From assembly GCF_012395185.1 (NCBI RefSeq), contig NZ_JAAZTU010000011.1, forward strand, positions 1 through 64,000: DNA of 64,000 nucleotides. Reading direction: 5' to 3'. A program made the translations under genes and the position numbers. Positions 25,890 through 38,301 of this stretch are shown piece after piece; position 1 is the stretch's first letter, and every line of letters starts with the position of its first letter. The notes beneath the pieces were generated by a model. It saw nothing but the letters and a program-made list of their open reading frames with translations, had not been told where the DNA came from and did no database searches. The stretch is from Vibrio aestuarianus. Lineage in GTDB: Bacteria > Pseudomonadota > Gammaproteobacteria > Enterobacterales > Vibrionaceae.

Positions 25890-27434
25890 ATGAACAATAT
25901 TTCTGTTTCAAACCCTAATGATAATGAACATGATGTGCTTGATCTTATTGTTGTGGGTGGTGGTATCAACGGTGCTGGTATTGCGACTGATGCTGCCGGT
26001 CGTGGACTGAAAGTTGGCTTATATGAAGCACAAGACTTTGCCAGCGCAACATCGTCAGCCAGTTCAAAACTCATTCATGGTGGCTTGAGATACCTTGAGC
26101 ACTATGAATTTCGCCTTGTAGGAGAAGCCTTAGCAGAACGAGAGGTTCTACTTCGTAAAGCACCGCATATTGCCAGGCCAATGCGTTTTCGTCTGCCACA
26201 CCGTCCTTTTTTAAGGCCTGCATGGATGATTCGCGCTGGCTTGTTTCTCTATGATCATTTGGGTAAACGAACATCACTTCCTGCGAGTAAAAAAATAACC
26301 TTGGAAGCTGGCAGTGTGACAAAACCTGACATGAAAGTGGGTTTTGAGTACTCAGACTGCTGGGTAGATGATGCACGTTTAGTTGTGCTAAATGCGATGC
26401 AAGCTCGTGAACTCGGTTCTGAGGTAAGAAATTACTGCCGAGTTGAATCAGCCAAACGTGTCGGTGACTTGTGGCAGGTCAGCTTGTTTGATGAAAGAAC
26501 GCAAACCCATTTTGTGCGTCAAAGTCACGCTTTAGTCAATGCGACTGGGCCATGGGTAAAGCAGTTTATTGATGATAAAATTGATATTAAATCACCTTAT
26601 GGCATTCGATTGATCAAAGGTTCACATATCATCGTGCCGAAAATACACGATGAAGAACAAGCTTACATTTTGCAAAATGAAGACAAGCGGATCGTCTTTG
26701 TCGTTCCATACCTTGATCAATACTCAATGATTGGTACAACAGATGTAGAATACCAAGGCGACCCCCGTCAGGTGGCTATCAGTGGCGAAGAAAAGCGCTA
26801 CTTACTGGAAGTCGTCAACAAGCACTTTGTGCACCAAATTGGGTTAGAAGATATAGTTGCTGACTTTAGTGGCGTTCGACCACTTTGTGATGATGAATCT
26901 GACTCACCACAAGCGATCACTCGTGACTATACTTTGTCTCTTGATCAATCTGCTGATAACGCGCCTCTTCTGTCCATTTTTGGTGGTAAACTAACCACTT
27001 ATCGTAAGCTAGCCGAATCGGCAATGGGTCATTTAAAACCATTTTTCAATCAAATGTCCGGTAGTTGGACCGCTGACAAAGCACTCCCCGGCGGGGAAGA
27101 TTTTTATCCAGTCCAACTGAGACAACATCTTGAACAACAGTTTCCACAACTAGAAAGCAGCACAATCAAACGCTGGGTCACCAATTATGGTAGCCATGTT
27201 AGAGTGATGCTTGATGGCGTTAATAGTGCGACAGAACTCGGCATAGATTTCGGTGAAGGTCTCTATCAACAAGAGGTTGATTATTTGGTCCACTACGAAT
27301 TTGCGGCTACCGCCGAAGATATCGTCTGGCGTCGCAGTAAGTTAGGATTAACGTTAACCAAACCACAACTTGAACAGCTCGAAGATTATCTTGTTTATTT
27401 GCAGCAAGATAATGATAAACGCATCAGTGCCTGA
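25890..27434 (+). CDS. glpD: Aerobic glycerol-3-phosphate dehydrogenase
   Basis: Membrane-associated FAD enzyme (514 aa) oxidising sn-glycerol 3-phosphate to dihydroxyacetone phosphate and passing electrons to quinone. The N-terminal FAD-binding motif is IVVGGGINGAGIATDAAGRG (residues 20-39), then SSKLIHGGLRYLEHYEF, VNATGPWV and the C-terminal IFGGKLTTYRKLAE. A helical C-terminal domain (about 390-510) is complete. It is monocistronic, preceded by a GlpR-like operator and followed by a terminator, and is separate from glpFK and glpABC about 9-17 kb downstream. Confidence 0.95.
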   Translation: MNNISVSNPNDNEHDVLDLIVVGGGINGAGIATDAAGRGLKVGLYEAQDFASATSSASSKLIHGGLRYLEHYEFRLVGEALAEREVLLRKAPHIARPMRFRLPHRPFLRPAWMIRAGLFLYDHLGKRTSLPASKKITLEAGSVTKPDMKVGFEYSDCWVDDARLVVLNAMQARELGSEVRNYCRVESAKRVGDLWQVSLFDERTQTHFVRQSHALVNATGPWVKQFIDDKIDIKSPYGIRLIKGSHIIVPKIHDEEQAYILQNEDKRIVFVVPYLDQYSMIGTTDVEYQGDPRQVAISGEEKRYLLEVVNKHFVHQIGLEDIVADFSGVRPLCDDESDSPQAITRDYTLSLDQSADNAPLLSIFGGKLTTYRKLAESAMGHLKPFFNQMSGSWTADKALPGGEDFYPVQLRQHLEQQFPQLESSTIKRWVTNYGSHVRVMLDGVNSATELGIDFGEGLYQQEVDYLVHYEFAATAEDIVWRRSKLGLTLTKPQLEQLEDYLVYLQQDNDKRISA

Positions 27435-27469
27435 AAGTTAATGTGGATAGGTGGTAGATGATTTGACGC

Positions 27470-27504
27470 AAGCTCTTAGAAACCTCACATTCTAAGAGCT
27501 TTTT
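27470..27504 (+). terminator. Terminator after glpD
   Basis: AAGCTCTTAGA, a 10-nt loop, TCTAAGAGCTT, then TTT. Confidence 0.88.
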
Positions 27505-27576
27505 CCTTGATCTTAGTAGTCCGGAAATACATCACGAGTTATAGTTAATATATGTCAATGTAGCAGCGTGACGTCA

Positions 27577-28257
27577 ATGCCGATACCAAATACAAACCTA
27601 ATTGAGTTACTCCGGCTTCTCAAACCCGGTATGAAAATGATGGCTAATATAGAATTCGGACCTGAAGATTCTTATAGCTTTTCGACCTCGGTTGTTGGAT
27701 ATAAGCGAGATCGCTACGCGTTGCTCGATATGCCAACCAAAGTGCAAGAAGACTTAGTAATGCGCAAAATAGTCAATGTCCAAGTCACCCTTCGTGGCAT
27801 TTGTGACACTGAGTTTGGCCATATTCTTGCGTTTAAATCGACAATCATTCGCTCGATGTCCAAACCTATAGGGTTACTTTTTATTCGCTTCCCCAACCAT
27901 TTTGTGACCAAAGCAATTCGAGAGCATGAACGTTATAAATTGTCGCTTCCTGCTACGATTACTGACAATGAACGAAAAATAAAGGCAAAATTGGTCGACT
28001 TTTCCATTTCGGGGTGTGCTCTGTTTATCACAACAACTAACGACTTAGAAAAAGAAACGATAATTAATGTGAAGTCAGCTTTAACACCGCTACTACCTAG
28101 TGATTTAACCAGCCAAATTATTAGCATTCGTTCTCACGAGAATGGATATTTGGTTGGTGTTAAGTTTGCACAACCAATCGAGATGACACCTGAACTAAAA
28201 CAAGAAGTGCTCGAACACTCTTTTATGGCAGGCTTAACTTCTCAGGTTACGATTTAA
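27577..28257 (+). CDS. PilZ domain c-di-GMP receptor protein
   Basis: Cytoplasmic protein of 226 aa with an N-terminal YcgR-like (PilZN) domain and a C-terminal PilZ domain. The two c-di-GMP-binding motifs are intact: RxxxR as REHER near residue 113 and D/NxSxxG as DFSISG near residue 144. Such proteins adjust motility or polysaccharide output in response to c-di-GMP. A GTG nine nucleotides upstream (27568) is an equally possible start; neither has a clear ribosome binding site. The 3' end overlaps the convergent luxQ gene by 24 nt. Confidence 0.88.
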   Translation: MPIPNTNLIELLRLLKPGMKMMANIEFGPEDSYSFSTSVVGYKRDRYALLDMPTKVQEDLVMRKIVNVQVTLRGICDTEFGHILAFKSTIIRSMSKPIGLLFIRFPNHFVTKAIREHERYKLSLPATITDNERKIKAKLVDFSISGCALFITTTNDLEKETIINVKSALTPLLPSDLTSQIISIRSHENGYLVGVKFAQPIEMTPELKQEVLEHSFMAGLTSQVTI

Positions 28258-30798
28258 ATTAACCCGTTGTTGCTGAAAGTGACTAAATGCAGCATGCAGT
28301 GCTTTTTCTTTGATCGGTTTGACGATCACATACTCAGCGCCAGCCTTAATAAACGCTTCACTGGTTGACGGCATGCCATCGGCAGTACAAGCATAAACTG
28401 GCGTATCTAACCCCAATTCATACTTAATCAATTGTGTAGTCTCCACACCGCCTAAGTATGGAAGTTGGTTATCCATGAGAATAAGGTCTACCCTATGCTC
28501 CTTCAAATAATCAATTGCTTGTAGACCATCTTCAACCCAAATCACTTCCATTTTATATTTCTTGCAAAAAGCTTGGGCAATAAAAGCGTTGGTATGGTTA
28601 TCTTCAACAAGTAAAACTTTGATCGTACTTTCAAACATGTTGCTTGGCAGTACGCCTTCAGCAGTAAACGCATCATGGGAGGCATGACCTAAGGTAAGTG
28701 GCAACTCAATATAAAACCGCGTCCCCACACCAAATTGACTTTCAACGCTAATGCAACCACCTAACATCTCAACCAAACTCTTCACTATCGCAAGCCCTAA
28801 ACCACTTCCTCCATATTCACGAGTTGTATTCGATTCTGCTTGCATAAAGGGCTCAAAAATTGATTCAAGATCTTGTTCTTTAATGCCAATGCCAGTATCA
28901 GACAAAGCAATGTGCAGATAATCTAAATCGTTGACTTGCTTGTGAAGAAATTCGACGCAAATAGAACCTTGATGGGTGAACTTGGTTGCATTATTTAACA
29001 AGTTAAAAAGAATTTGGTTTAAACGCACCTGGTCACTATGGATAACCATATCTGATGCAATATTTCCTTCGATCTTGAAGTCGATCTTTTTCGCTGCACA
29101 AAGTGGGCGATAGATACTCTCAACCGCAGAAATCACTTCAACCAATTTAAAATCAGCTTCTTGAATCCTAAATTGACCTTGTTCAATTTTAGAAAAATCG
29201 AGGATATCATTGAGCACCGCCAGTAAATGCTCGCCACTATTGCATAGCACATCCACTTGCTCACACTGCTCTTGGCTATGAACGGTTCGTTTGAGTAATT
29301 GTGATACCCCTAAAATACCATTTAATGGCGTTCGCAGTTCATGACTCATTTTTGCTAAGAATTCGGCACGAATTCTGGCCGTTTCTTCCGCCTCTTGCCT
29401 TGCAAGGCGACTCTGTTTGGCTGCTTCAGCAATGGTCGTAATATCCTGTCCTTGGGTAATGATCGATTCAATTTTTTGTTCAAACACTATTGGCGACAAA
29501 TTCCAGCGGAAAACTTTATTCCCCACCTCTACATTCACTTCACGGAAAGTTTCTTCTTTCGCCGCTTGGCGTATTTTTGGTTGTAGCTCCAATTGTAAAG
29601 CGTCAAATAGACACTCCTGACTCTCATTCAGGTGCATAAAATGCTTTTGCGCAGACGGATTCATTTTGATCGGTTGACCATCGATGTCCCATACAATAAT
29701 GGGGGAAAGTGAGAAATTGAACAGATCTTCAAACTGCTTTTCTTGCTCAGACAGAAGCTTAAAAGTGTGCTCTAGTGTTCGTCCAAAATGATCAAATTCA
29801 TAAATTTTGGAACCTGAAAATAGTTCATAACTACCAATTTCTGCCGCCTTGTGGGTGTAAATCATCAAACTACTGATTTCGTTCTTAACTCGTCGGTGTA
29901 GCCACCAGCGAGTTAACACCGATATACACGCCATTGCAATTAAGGCGAAAACCATCCAAAAATAGAAATTATCGCGTAATTTGAGTACACTCTCATTACT
30001 TTGAACACTGAGCACATCAATATAAATAGGCACACCTTCAATCGTCAAATTAGTGCGACTAACGATAAGCTCTTCAAAATCATCTTGGTTGATGCTATCA
30101 GCGAACACATCATTTTCAGAGTAGATTTCATTGCCGTTGAGTGTTGAAGCTAAGACATTTTCACCAGCCGTAATGAGTAAGTTTTCTGAGTTACTGCCAT
30201 CTCGTAATGTTTCAGCTAGTATGAAATTATTATTCAACACAGTAGCAATATGCAGTAAACCAACCACTTCACCAGACACCAAATCAATAATTGGTGAACG
30301 CCTAGCCATCAAATAAATCGACCCAGACTTAATCATATGCCAGTTGCTACTGAGCGCAATCTTACGGGCCATTTTCGCTAAATCTAGTCGTGCTATACCA
30401 TAAAATTGAGCGTTACCATCTTCCCATATCAACTCATCAACATTCGAAATAAAGCGAATATCTGGAGTATTGATAGGTTCAAGCTGATCTACTCCTAGAA
30501 AGTAGAGATCCAATAATTGATTACTGTCTTGGCGGATGGCTTTCACTAAATTAGCATTCTTTGCACTGCTATCTTGATTAATTTGTAACAATGACAGTCG
30601 AAAATTAAACAGATTTTGAATCAAACGAGAAGTTTGTACCGCTGTTCGCTGCACTTCTTGAGCAATGATATTGCTGCTGATCTGATAGCTTTGAAATAAC
30701 ACACTCAACGTCAATATACCGATCACAGCAATAACCGACTTGGTAATCAGAGTGGCTATTTTCTGCTTTTTTTTAACGCTGCTAGATCTTAAACTCAT
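28234..30798 (-). CDS. luxQ: LuxQ autoinducer-2 hybrid sensor kinase/phosphatase
   Basis: Inner-membrane hybrid kinase of 854 aa, close to the 859 aa of V. harveyi LuxQ. TM1 lies near residues 18-42, the periplasmic LuxP-contacting domain about 43-275, and TM2 near 276-298. A PAS-like region (350-440) precedes the HisKA box MSHELRTPLNG with His486, the ATPase domain (NLLNNATKFT, DTGIGI, GGSGLGLAI) and a receiver with Asp776 (LILMDNQLPYLGG). At low AI-2 it acts as a kinase feeding LuxU/LuxO; with LuxP-bound AI-2 it becomes a phosphatase. It follows luxP by 14 nt. Confidence 0.93.
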   Translation of the reverse strand: MSLRSSSVKKKQKIATLITKSVIAVIGILTLSVLFQSYQISSNIIAQEVQRTAVQTSRLIQNLFNFRLSLLQINQDSSAKNANLVKAIRQDSNQLLDLYFLGVDQLEPINTPDIRFISNVDELIWEDGNAQFYGIARLDLAKMARKIALSSNWHMIKSGSIYLMARRSPIIDLVSGEVVGLLHIATVLNNNFILAETLRDGSNSENLLITAGENVLASTLNGNEIYSENDVFADSINQDDFEELIVSRTNLTIEGVPIYIDVLSVQSNESVLKLRDNFYFWMVFALIAMACISVLTRWWLHRRVKNEISSLMIYTHKAAEIGSYELFSGSKIYEFDHFGRTLEHTFKLLSEQEKQFEDLFNFSLSPIIVWDIDGQPIKMNPSAQKHFMHLNESQECLFDALQLELQPKIRQAAKEETFREVNVEVGNKVFRWNLSPIVFEQKIESIITQGQDITTIAEAAKQSRLARQEAEETARIRAEFLAKMSHELRTPLNGILGVSQLLKRTVHSQEQCEQVDVLCNSGEHLLAVLNDILDFSKIEQGQFRIQEADFKLVEVISAVESIYRPLCAAKKIDFKIEGNIASDMVIHSDQVRLNQILFNLLNNATKFTHQGSICVEFLHKQVNDLDYLHIALSDTGIGIKEQDLESIFEPFMQAESNTTREYGGSGLGLAIVKSLVEMLGGCISVESQFGVGTRFYIELPLTLGHASHDAFTAEGVLPSNMFESTIKVLLVEDNHTNAFIAQAFCKKYKMEVIWVEDGLQAIDYLKEHRVDLILMDNQLPYLGGVETTQLIKYELGLDTPVYACTADGMPSTSEAFIKAGAEYVIVKPIKEKALHAAFSHFQQQRVNLNRNLRS

Positions 30799-30812
30799 CG
30801 TCAGATCAACCG

Positions 30813-32030
<1,218 letters not shown>

Positions 32031-32057
32031 TTATCAAACATGTGTTATACAAATGAT

Positions 32058-32089
32058 AGTGCAAGCCTTCAAAAAAACTGGCTTGCACT
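32058..32089. other. Long inverted repeat between traF-like gene and luxP
   Basis: Perfect 10-bp arms AGTGCAAGCC / GGCTTGCACT around a 12-nt A/T-rich loop. It lies about 40 bp after the traF-like stop and 145 bp before luxP on the same strand. It has no T-run, so it may be a weak terminator, an RNA-stabilising hairpin or a protein site. Confidence 0.5.
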
Positions 32090-32129
32090 GATAACTGCTC
32101 AATTACCAAGCACCATTTATCCGATCGAT

Positions 32130-33284
32130 TTAAAAGGTAAAAGCTAAATTACCTGAAACACCAAATTGGTTGTCTCCCGCGTAGTTACCTGCAAGATCAA
32201 AGCTCACTAAATCCCCCGGACTGATGCCAATACCAAAAGTAAACGCATCATCTAATGTATCTTCAAGATCCATTTCATAACCGGCTCGTAATTGCACCCA
32301 CCCCCAAGCATTCCCTTCTACCCCAAAACGTAAATATTGTGTGTCATCTTTTAGATTTTTGAATCGCTCTTGTTTAGTCGCATCAATGTCGATAGCAGCC
32401 GAAAATAATTCTGTGACGTATCCACCAGAGAAGGTAACCTGCGTATCAAGTTGATAGGCGCTGATGCCATCAATAGTTTTCAACTCCTGAGCAAAAAGGT
32501 CCTTAACGGCGACACCAATACGAAAGTTATCTATGAGCCAAATAGCACCAAAATCGAGATTAAAAGCGTTATCGTTGGTTTCACTCTTATCATAATCTGA
32601 CAAGTCAAAATCTTTGACCGAAACCGTTTGCTTGTAGGTTCTAAGCTGTTGAATTTTAGGGGTGATACCAAATGATAATTGCTGACCAGCCAGGCTATAC
32701 ATTTTAGCCATGGCCACACCAAATTCAGAATAACCAAACGCAATTAAGTCAACCGTTGAGTTTTGGTAGCGGTTTTCAACAGCAGCGATACTGTCGCCAC
32801 CATTGGCAGCAATGTCTGACCGAGAAATAACTTCAGCGTAGCCACGTGCAAAAATATTCAGCGACAAAACATCGAGTGGAACAGCGACCGCCATGCCAGC
32901 ACCGGCAGAAACCGCCAAAGGTTTATCATCAGCTAATTGATCTAGGTAATTGTTCAATTGTGTGACATTACTCTGATTAGGGTTACTGGTGTTTTCGAAA
33001 GTCTTGATGCTGTCTTGTAAGTCGTCAATTGTCTCGAGGCTTTTGTCAGGATCTCTTGCAGTTGCACCAATTGCAGGAAAAAGCACACCAAAAGTATCGC
33101 GGTCACGGTAGACCGCAACCAGTGCTGGGTTATAAAACGGGGCAATTAAGTAGTCCGCAGTTGTGACACCAGTATTCCCCATGCCATTACCGCGCGCATC
33201 GGCTACTGTATTCGCAGATTGTACAGATGCCGAAGACAATATAAGCAATGCTACCACAGACCATTTTTTGTATGTATCCATCAT
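32130..33284 (-). CDS. TraF-like (TraF_2) outer-membrane beta-barrel protein
   Basis: Exported protein of 384 aa with a signal peptide (about residues 1-23, ending VQS). The mature start ANTVADARGNGMGNTGVTTADYLIAPFYNPAL is the pattern of proteins labelled conjugal transfer protein TraF, and resembles FadL/OmpP1-type barrels. Alternating beta segments and the C-terminal GVSGNLAFTF ending in Phe support an outer-membrane barrel. No conjugation genes are nearby, so the transfer label is probably misleading. Start at ATG 33284 with AAGG six bases upstream. Confidence 0.8.
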   Translation of the reverse strand: MMDTYKKWSVVALLILSSASVQSANTVADARGNGMGNTGVTTADYLIAPFYNPALVAVYRDRDTFGVLFPAIGATARDPDKSLETIDDLQDSIKTFENTSNPNQSNVTQLNNYLDQLADDKPLAVSAGAGMAVAVPLDVLSLNIFARGYAEVISRSDIAANGGDSIAAVENRYQNSTVDLIAFGYSEFGVAMAKMYSLAGQQLSFGITPKIQQLRTYKQTVSVKDFDLSDYDKSETNDNAFNLDFGAIWLIDNFRIGVAVKDLFAQELKTIDGISAYQLDTQVTFSGGYVTELFSAAIDIDATKQERFKNLKDDTQYLRFGVEGNAWGWVQLRAGYEMDLEDTLDDAFTFGIGISPGDLVSFDLAGNYAGDNQFGVSGNLAFTF

Positions 33285-33374
33285 TATCAACCTTGTTTTA
33301 GTCGTCCTATGAACAAGGTTAATACAGTTTTACAATTCAGACACAAAATTAGAGGATGCAGCTCTCATTTTTAC

Positions 33375-33680
33375 TTAGGAAGGGAGATCTGTCGGAAAAT
33401 AAAACGGTTCTTGGGTTATAACCAACTGTTCTTTTTGTCGTTTGTTGAGCTTTTTTATCGCTAGCTCAATTTTGAGAGCGTGGCTTTTACTACCTCCTAA
33501 ACTCTGTGACCACACCAATTGCAACGGCCCCTTGCCACGTAATGCCTTAGCACCTTTACCCGCTTGGTGCTGGGCGAAACGTCTTTTAATATCAGTCGTA
33601 ATACCGCAGTACAACGACTGATGACGAGTCCTAATCAAATACACCCACCAATTAGAACTCATATCGTACGATTCAGGCAT
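33375..33680 (-). CDS. GIY-YIG nuclease superfamily protein (YhbQ/UPF0213-like)
   Basis: Small protein of 101 aa with the GIY-YIG fold: [27 protein letters not shown] contains the VYL...YCGIT pair and the catalytic Arg, and [12 protein letters not shown] follows. Proteins of this type are single-domain nucleases or nucleic-acid binders of unclear role. The start lies 3 nt after the yceH stop, which implies translational coupling. Confidence 0.85.
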   Translation of the reverse strand: MPESYDMSSNWWVYLIRTRHQSLYCGITTDIKRRFAQHQAGKGAKALRGKGPLQLVWSQSLGGSKSHALKIELAIKKLNKRQKEQLVITQEPFYFPTDLPS

Positions 33681-33683
33681 TGC

Positions 33684-34337
33684 TTAGATTAAACTTTCAA
33701 CTAGCGTTCTTAAATCTTCCAATTCAGTTTTTAATGCATTAACTTCTTGCTCTAATTCATCAATGCGAGACGTATCAGCGTCAGTCGATACAACGCTATG
33801 GGCTTGTGAAAAAGCGTCTAAGTCAACTTCACCCGAAAACAAATGTTGGTAGCGTGACTCACGCTTACCAGCTTCACGAGGTAATTTTACGACCAAAGCT
33901 CCAGACTCACGACTGGCTAGGCTATCCAATACCGCTTCGACTTCTTTTACATCCGTAAAATGACATAAACGAGCAGTACGAGTGCGTAATTCCCCTGGTG
34001 TTTGTGCCCCACGCAACAACATACAACAGACTAATCCAAGTTCTTGCTCCGTCAGTTTTAGGTCACCAAATTCGGTGTTACAAAAACGGTGCTGAAATTT
34101 ACTTACCCGGCTATTGAATGCACTTTCATCGCTAACTAAACGACGAGCAACCAAGCCTTCAACGGCATCTTGTACCTCTGCATCGCTTAAAGATAATACT
34201 GGTTCACGGTTACTTTTTTGGTTACAAGCAGTGGTTAAACTATTGAGGGTTAATGGGTAATAATCCGGAGTTGTGACTTCTTTTTCGATCAAACAACCAA
34301 TGATCCTTACTTCAAGGGGAGAAAGCTCAATATTCAT
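33684..34337 (-). CDS. YceH family (DUF480) protein
   Basis: Cytoplasmic protein of 217 aa with two winged-helix domains. The start LSPLEVRIIGCLIEKEVTTPDYYPLTLNSL and the LLRGAQTPGELRTRT segment are diagnostic of the family. A C-terminal coiled coil (about residues 185-217) follows. The function is not established. Of two ATGs (34343 and 34337) the second has AAGGA at the better distance. Confidence 0.88.
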   Translation of the reverse strand: MNIELSPLEVRIIGCLIEKEVTTPDYYPLTLNSLTTACNQKSNREPVLSLSDAEVQDAVEGLVARRLVSDESAFNSRVSKFQHRFCNTEFGDLKLTEQELGLVCCMLLRGAQTPGELRTRTARLCHFTDVKEVEAVLDSLASRESGALVVKLPREAGKRESRYQHLFSGEVDLDAFSQAHSVVSTDADTSRIDELEQEVNALKTELEDLRTLVESLI

Positions 34338-34382
34338 TATCATTTCCTTCTTCTAAGGGTGATTCCCTTATTATCACCACGC

Positions 34383-34580
34383 TCAATGCTCTAGCAACAG
34401 TGAAATACGGGTCACATTCCCATTTTCATCAATCATCACTATTTTAGCGCGGCTTAGCTCTAATTCAGTCATTTCTAGTTTTTCACGCTCACTAACATAA
34501 GCTTCGCGCAATTTGACATTATGATGTGACTCTTCTGGTGCGTACTCAATTTGTGGTACTACAATTTCTGAAAGTTGCAT
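34383..34580 (-). CDS. Small hypothetical protein
   Basis: A 65-residue acidic protein (MQLSEIVVPQIEYAPEES at the start, ending RISLLLEH) with a central charged helix. It sits directly upstream of yceH on the same strand. The ribosome binding site is poor, but composition and codon use look like a real gene. No family recognised. Confidence 0.5.
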   Translation of the reverse strand: MQLSEIVVPQIEYAPEESHHNVKLREAYVSEREKLEMTELELSRAKIVMIDENGNVTRISLLLEH

Positions 34581-34768
34581 CTTTATATAATTACATTGTC
34601 ATCTGAAGCGCACATCATATAGCGCAAAACCTTATCAGTACAATCACTAGTCGTTAGTGTGGCTATTTATTGGTCAAGTTAACGCTAGGATTGATCTAAA
34701 GACTGTTACGAGGCCGCCCAATATGATTTAATCATTGGCAGTCTACATTTAAGCTAGGAAGAGAACTT

Positions 34769-35086
34769 ATGAGTATTGTATTTGAAATCGTTAGCCAAGC
34801 TCGCCGTAAAAACAAGCTAAAGCGTGAACTGCTAGACAACGAAAAAAAAGTTCGCGACAACCGTAAAAGAGTAGAACTTTTAGAGAACCTGCTTGATTAC
34901 ATCAAACCTAACATGACTTATCAGGAAATCATGGAAATCGTCACTAACATGAAAGCCGATTATGAAGATCGCGTTGATGATCACATCATTAAAAGTGCCG
35001 AGATTTCAAAAGAACGCCGTGACATCAGTCGTCGTATTAGCGAACTGACTAATCAAGATAAACAGATGACACAAGGTAAGAAATAA
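34769..35086 (+). CDS. DUF496 family protein (YeeX-like)
   Basis: Short, highly charged coiled-coil protein (105 aa) beginning [17 protein letters not shown], with [17 protein letters not shown] and [20 protein letters not shown]. This is the DUF496 family of enteric and Vibrio bacteria, of unknown function. Good ribosome binding site (AGGAAGAG) and its own terminator. Confidence 0.88.
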   Translation: MSIVFEIVSQARRKNKLKRELLDNEKKVRDNRKRVELLENLLDYIKPNMTYQEIMEIVTNMKADYEDRVDDHIIKSAEISKERRDISRRISELTNQDKQMTQGKK

Positions 35087-35109
35087 AGCGAACGCTTTTC
35101 TATCTTTTA

Positions 35110-35141
35110 AAACCCGCTTTAATGCGGGTTTTTCTTTTTTG
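35110..35141 (+). terminator. Terminator after the DUF496 gene
   Basis: AAACCCGC, loop TTTAAT, GCGGGTTT, then TTCTTTTTT. Confidence 0.9.
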
Positions 35142-35399
35142 AATAATTCACAAAATCAATCAATAATTATATCAACAAAAGCTGTGATTATTTTTATGTG
35201 AGAGGCATTAAACGTTTGCGTAATCGCTAACCTTCACCGAACCTGATTTTGAGCCTTTCATCACAGATTAGCTATTGCTATATTTATACACAGTTAAACA
35301 ATTATGACCATTCGAGGCAGGGAGCTTCCTCAATTATCTCACGACGAGAAGATTGGTACCGACACTGACACTGTTCGGCATATTAAAAAGGGTCAAATT

Positions 35400-35654
35400 A
35401 TGGAAATGAACGTGATTGAAATTTTAGGTTATGCTGCTTCGATCATGGTAGCCATATCTCTCACTATGAAAGATATCGTTAAGCTACGTATTCTTAACTT
35501 TGTGGGTTGTGCGCTGTTTACCGCTTACGGCTTGATGATTGATGCATGGCCAGTCGTCTTAACTAATAGCTTTATCGCTTGTGTTAATGTCTACTTCCTA
35601 GTCAAAATGCAACAGGAAAAAAAACAGCTGAAGCGAAAAATGCCGCGTAAATAA
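35400..35654 (+). CDS. YgjV family small membrane protein
   Basis: Membrane protein of 84 aa with three hydrophobic segments: ILGYAASIMVAISLTMKD, RILNFVGCALFTAYGLMI and WPVVLTNSFIACVNVYFLV, then a lysine-rich tail. This matches YgjV/inner-membrane proteins of unknown function. The start at 35400 has AAGGG upstream; the frame is open to 35304 but that extension is hydrophilic and unlike the family. Confidence 0.75.
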   Translation: MEMNVIEILGYAASIMVAISLTMKDIVKLRILNFVGCALFTAYGLMIDAWPVVLTNSFIACVNVYFLVKMQQEKKQLKRKMPRK

Positions 35655-35684
35655 GCAATAGAACGCATTTAAAATCGACGTGTG

Positions 35685-35719
35685 AAAAATGCTCTGCCAG
35701 TTAAGGCAGAGCATTTTTA
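35685..35719. terminator. Bidirectional terminator between ygjV-like and glpK genes
   Basis: AAAAATGCTCTGCC, loop AGTTAA, GGCAGAGCATTTTT. The A/T tracts on both sides allow function on both strands for the convergent genes. Confidence 0.92.
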
Positions 35720-35775
35720 TTTTAGTACCATTTAAAAAAGCCTCTAGCGGGGGACACATAGAGGCAATTAGGGGG

Positions 35776-37317
<1,542 letters not shown>

Positions 37318-37353
37318 TTAATCGTTATATCGATTGTTATAGTTATTTTAATG

Positions 37354-38208
37354 TTAGATGTGTGCTTGTTCGCTTTCTTCTACATCATCACATTGATTTG
37401 GAATGGTACAACCTACACCAACAACGGGTAGATAAGCACCAATGAATTTAGGATATGCCCAAGCGCCAAAACAGGCACCAGCGATTGGCGCTACAATAGG
37501 AACAATAAAGTATGGGATATCTTTAGCACCTGTCAGGGCGTAATCCCAACCGGCTAAGTAAGCAAATAATTTAGGGCCAAAGTCACGAGCAGGGTTCATC
37601 GCGAAACCAGTTAGTGGGCCTAATGAACCGCCAATAACCGCAATCAAAATGCCAATAAGTAGTGGGTTCATCGCATTACGATGCGCACCGTTGTTTTCAT
37701 CACCCAACGCCAAAATTGCAAACATTAATACAGCGGTTATGACAAATTCAACAGCGAGCGCACCAGTAAAGGAAAGAGATGCATTTGGATAAGTAGAGAA
37801 AATACCCGCAGTGGCTAGCGCTTCTTGGCTGCTACGTACAAAATTGTGTGCGATTTCGTAATCGGTAAAAAGGTTACTGTACAAGCTATAAATCAGTGCG
37901 GCAGAACAAAATGCACCAAGCATTTGCGCGATAATGTAAGGAATAACTTTCGCTTTATCAAAGCCATGAAATGCAGCTAATGCGATAGTAACAGCCGGGT
38001 TAATGTGTGCGCCAGAAACCCCTGCAGTACAGTAGATAGCAATGGCGACGCCTAAGCCCCACATGATACTGATTTCCCATTGACCAAATTGCGCACCAGT
38101 TAGTACCAGCGCCGCAACACAGCCAACACCGAAAAAAATCAGCAATCCGGTGCCGATAAACTCCGCGATACACTCTCCTAGAAGAGTATGTTGTTTTGTT
38201 CGAGTCAT
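37354..38208 (-). CDS. glpF: Glycerol facilitator (aquaglyceroporin)
   Basis: MIP-family channel of 284 aa in the inner membrane, with six helices and both half-helix pore motifs: SGAHINPAVTIALAAFHGFD and GFAMNPARDFGPK. The Asp after NPAR is characteristic of glycerol-conducting members. AAGGA precedes the ATG. It is the first gene of glpFK and is divergent from glpABC across a 528-bp control region. Confidence 0.95.
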   Translation of the reverse strand: MTRTKQHTLLGECIAEFIGTGLLIFFGVGCVAALVLTGAQFGQWEISIMWGLGVAIAIYCTAGVSGAHINPAVTIALAAFHGFDKAKVIPYIIAQMLGAFCSAALIYSLYSNLFTDYEIAHNFVRSSQEALATAGIFSTYPNASLSFTGALAVEFVITAVLMFAILALGDENNGAHRNAMNPLLIGILIAVIGGSLGPLTGFAMNPARDFGPKLFAYLAGWDYALTGAKDIPYFIVPIVAPIAGACFGAWAYPKFIGAYLPVVGVGCTIPNQCDDVEESEQAHI

Positions 38209-38301
38209 AGTAAGTGTCCTTGTTTATTTTTATGTACACGATTTCTGTGTGAGACACATTTTGCACACTTTTCGTATCGCGAAAATAAAAAATCAACATT
38301 T

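Noticed and set aside
32130..33284. Sign of a conjugative element from the TraF-like name
   Set aside because: There are no other transfer genes, integrase or attachment repeats nearby; the protein resembles a chromosomal outer-membrane protein.
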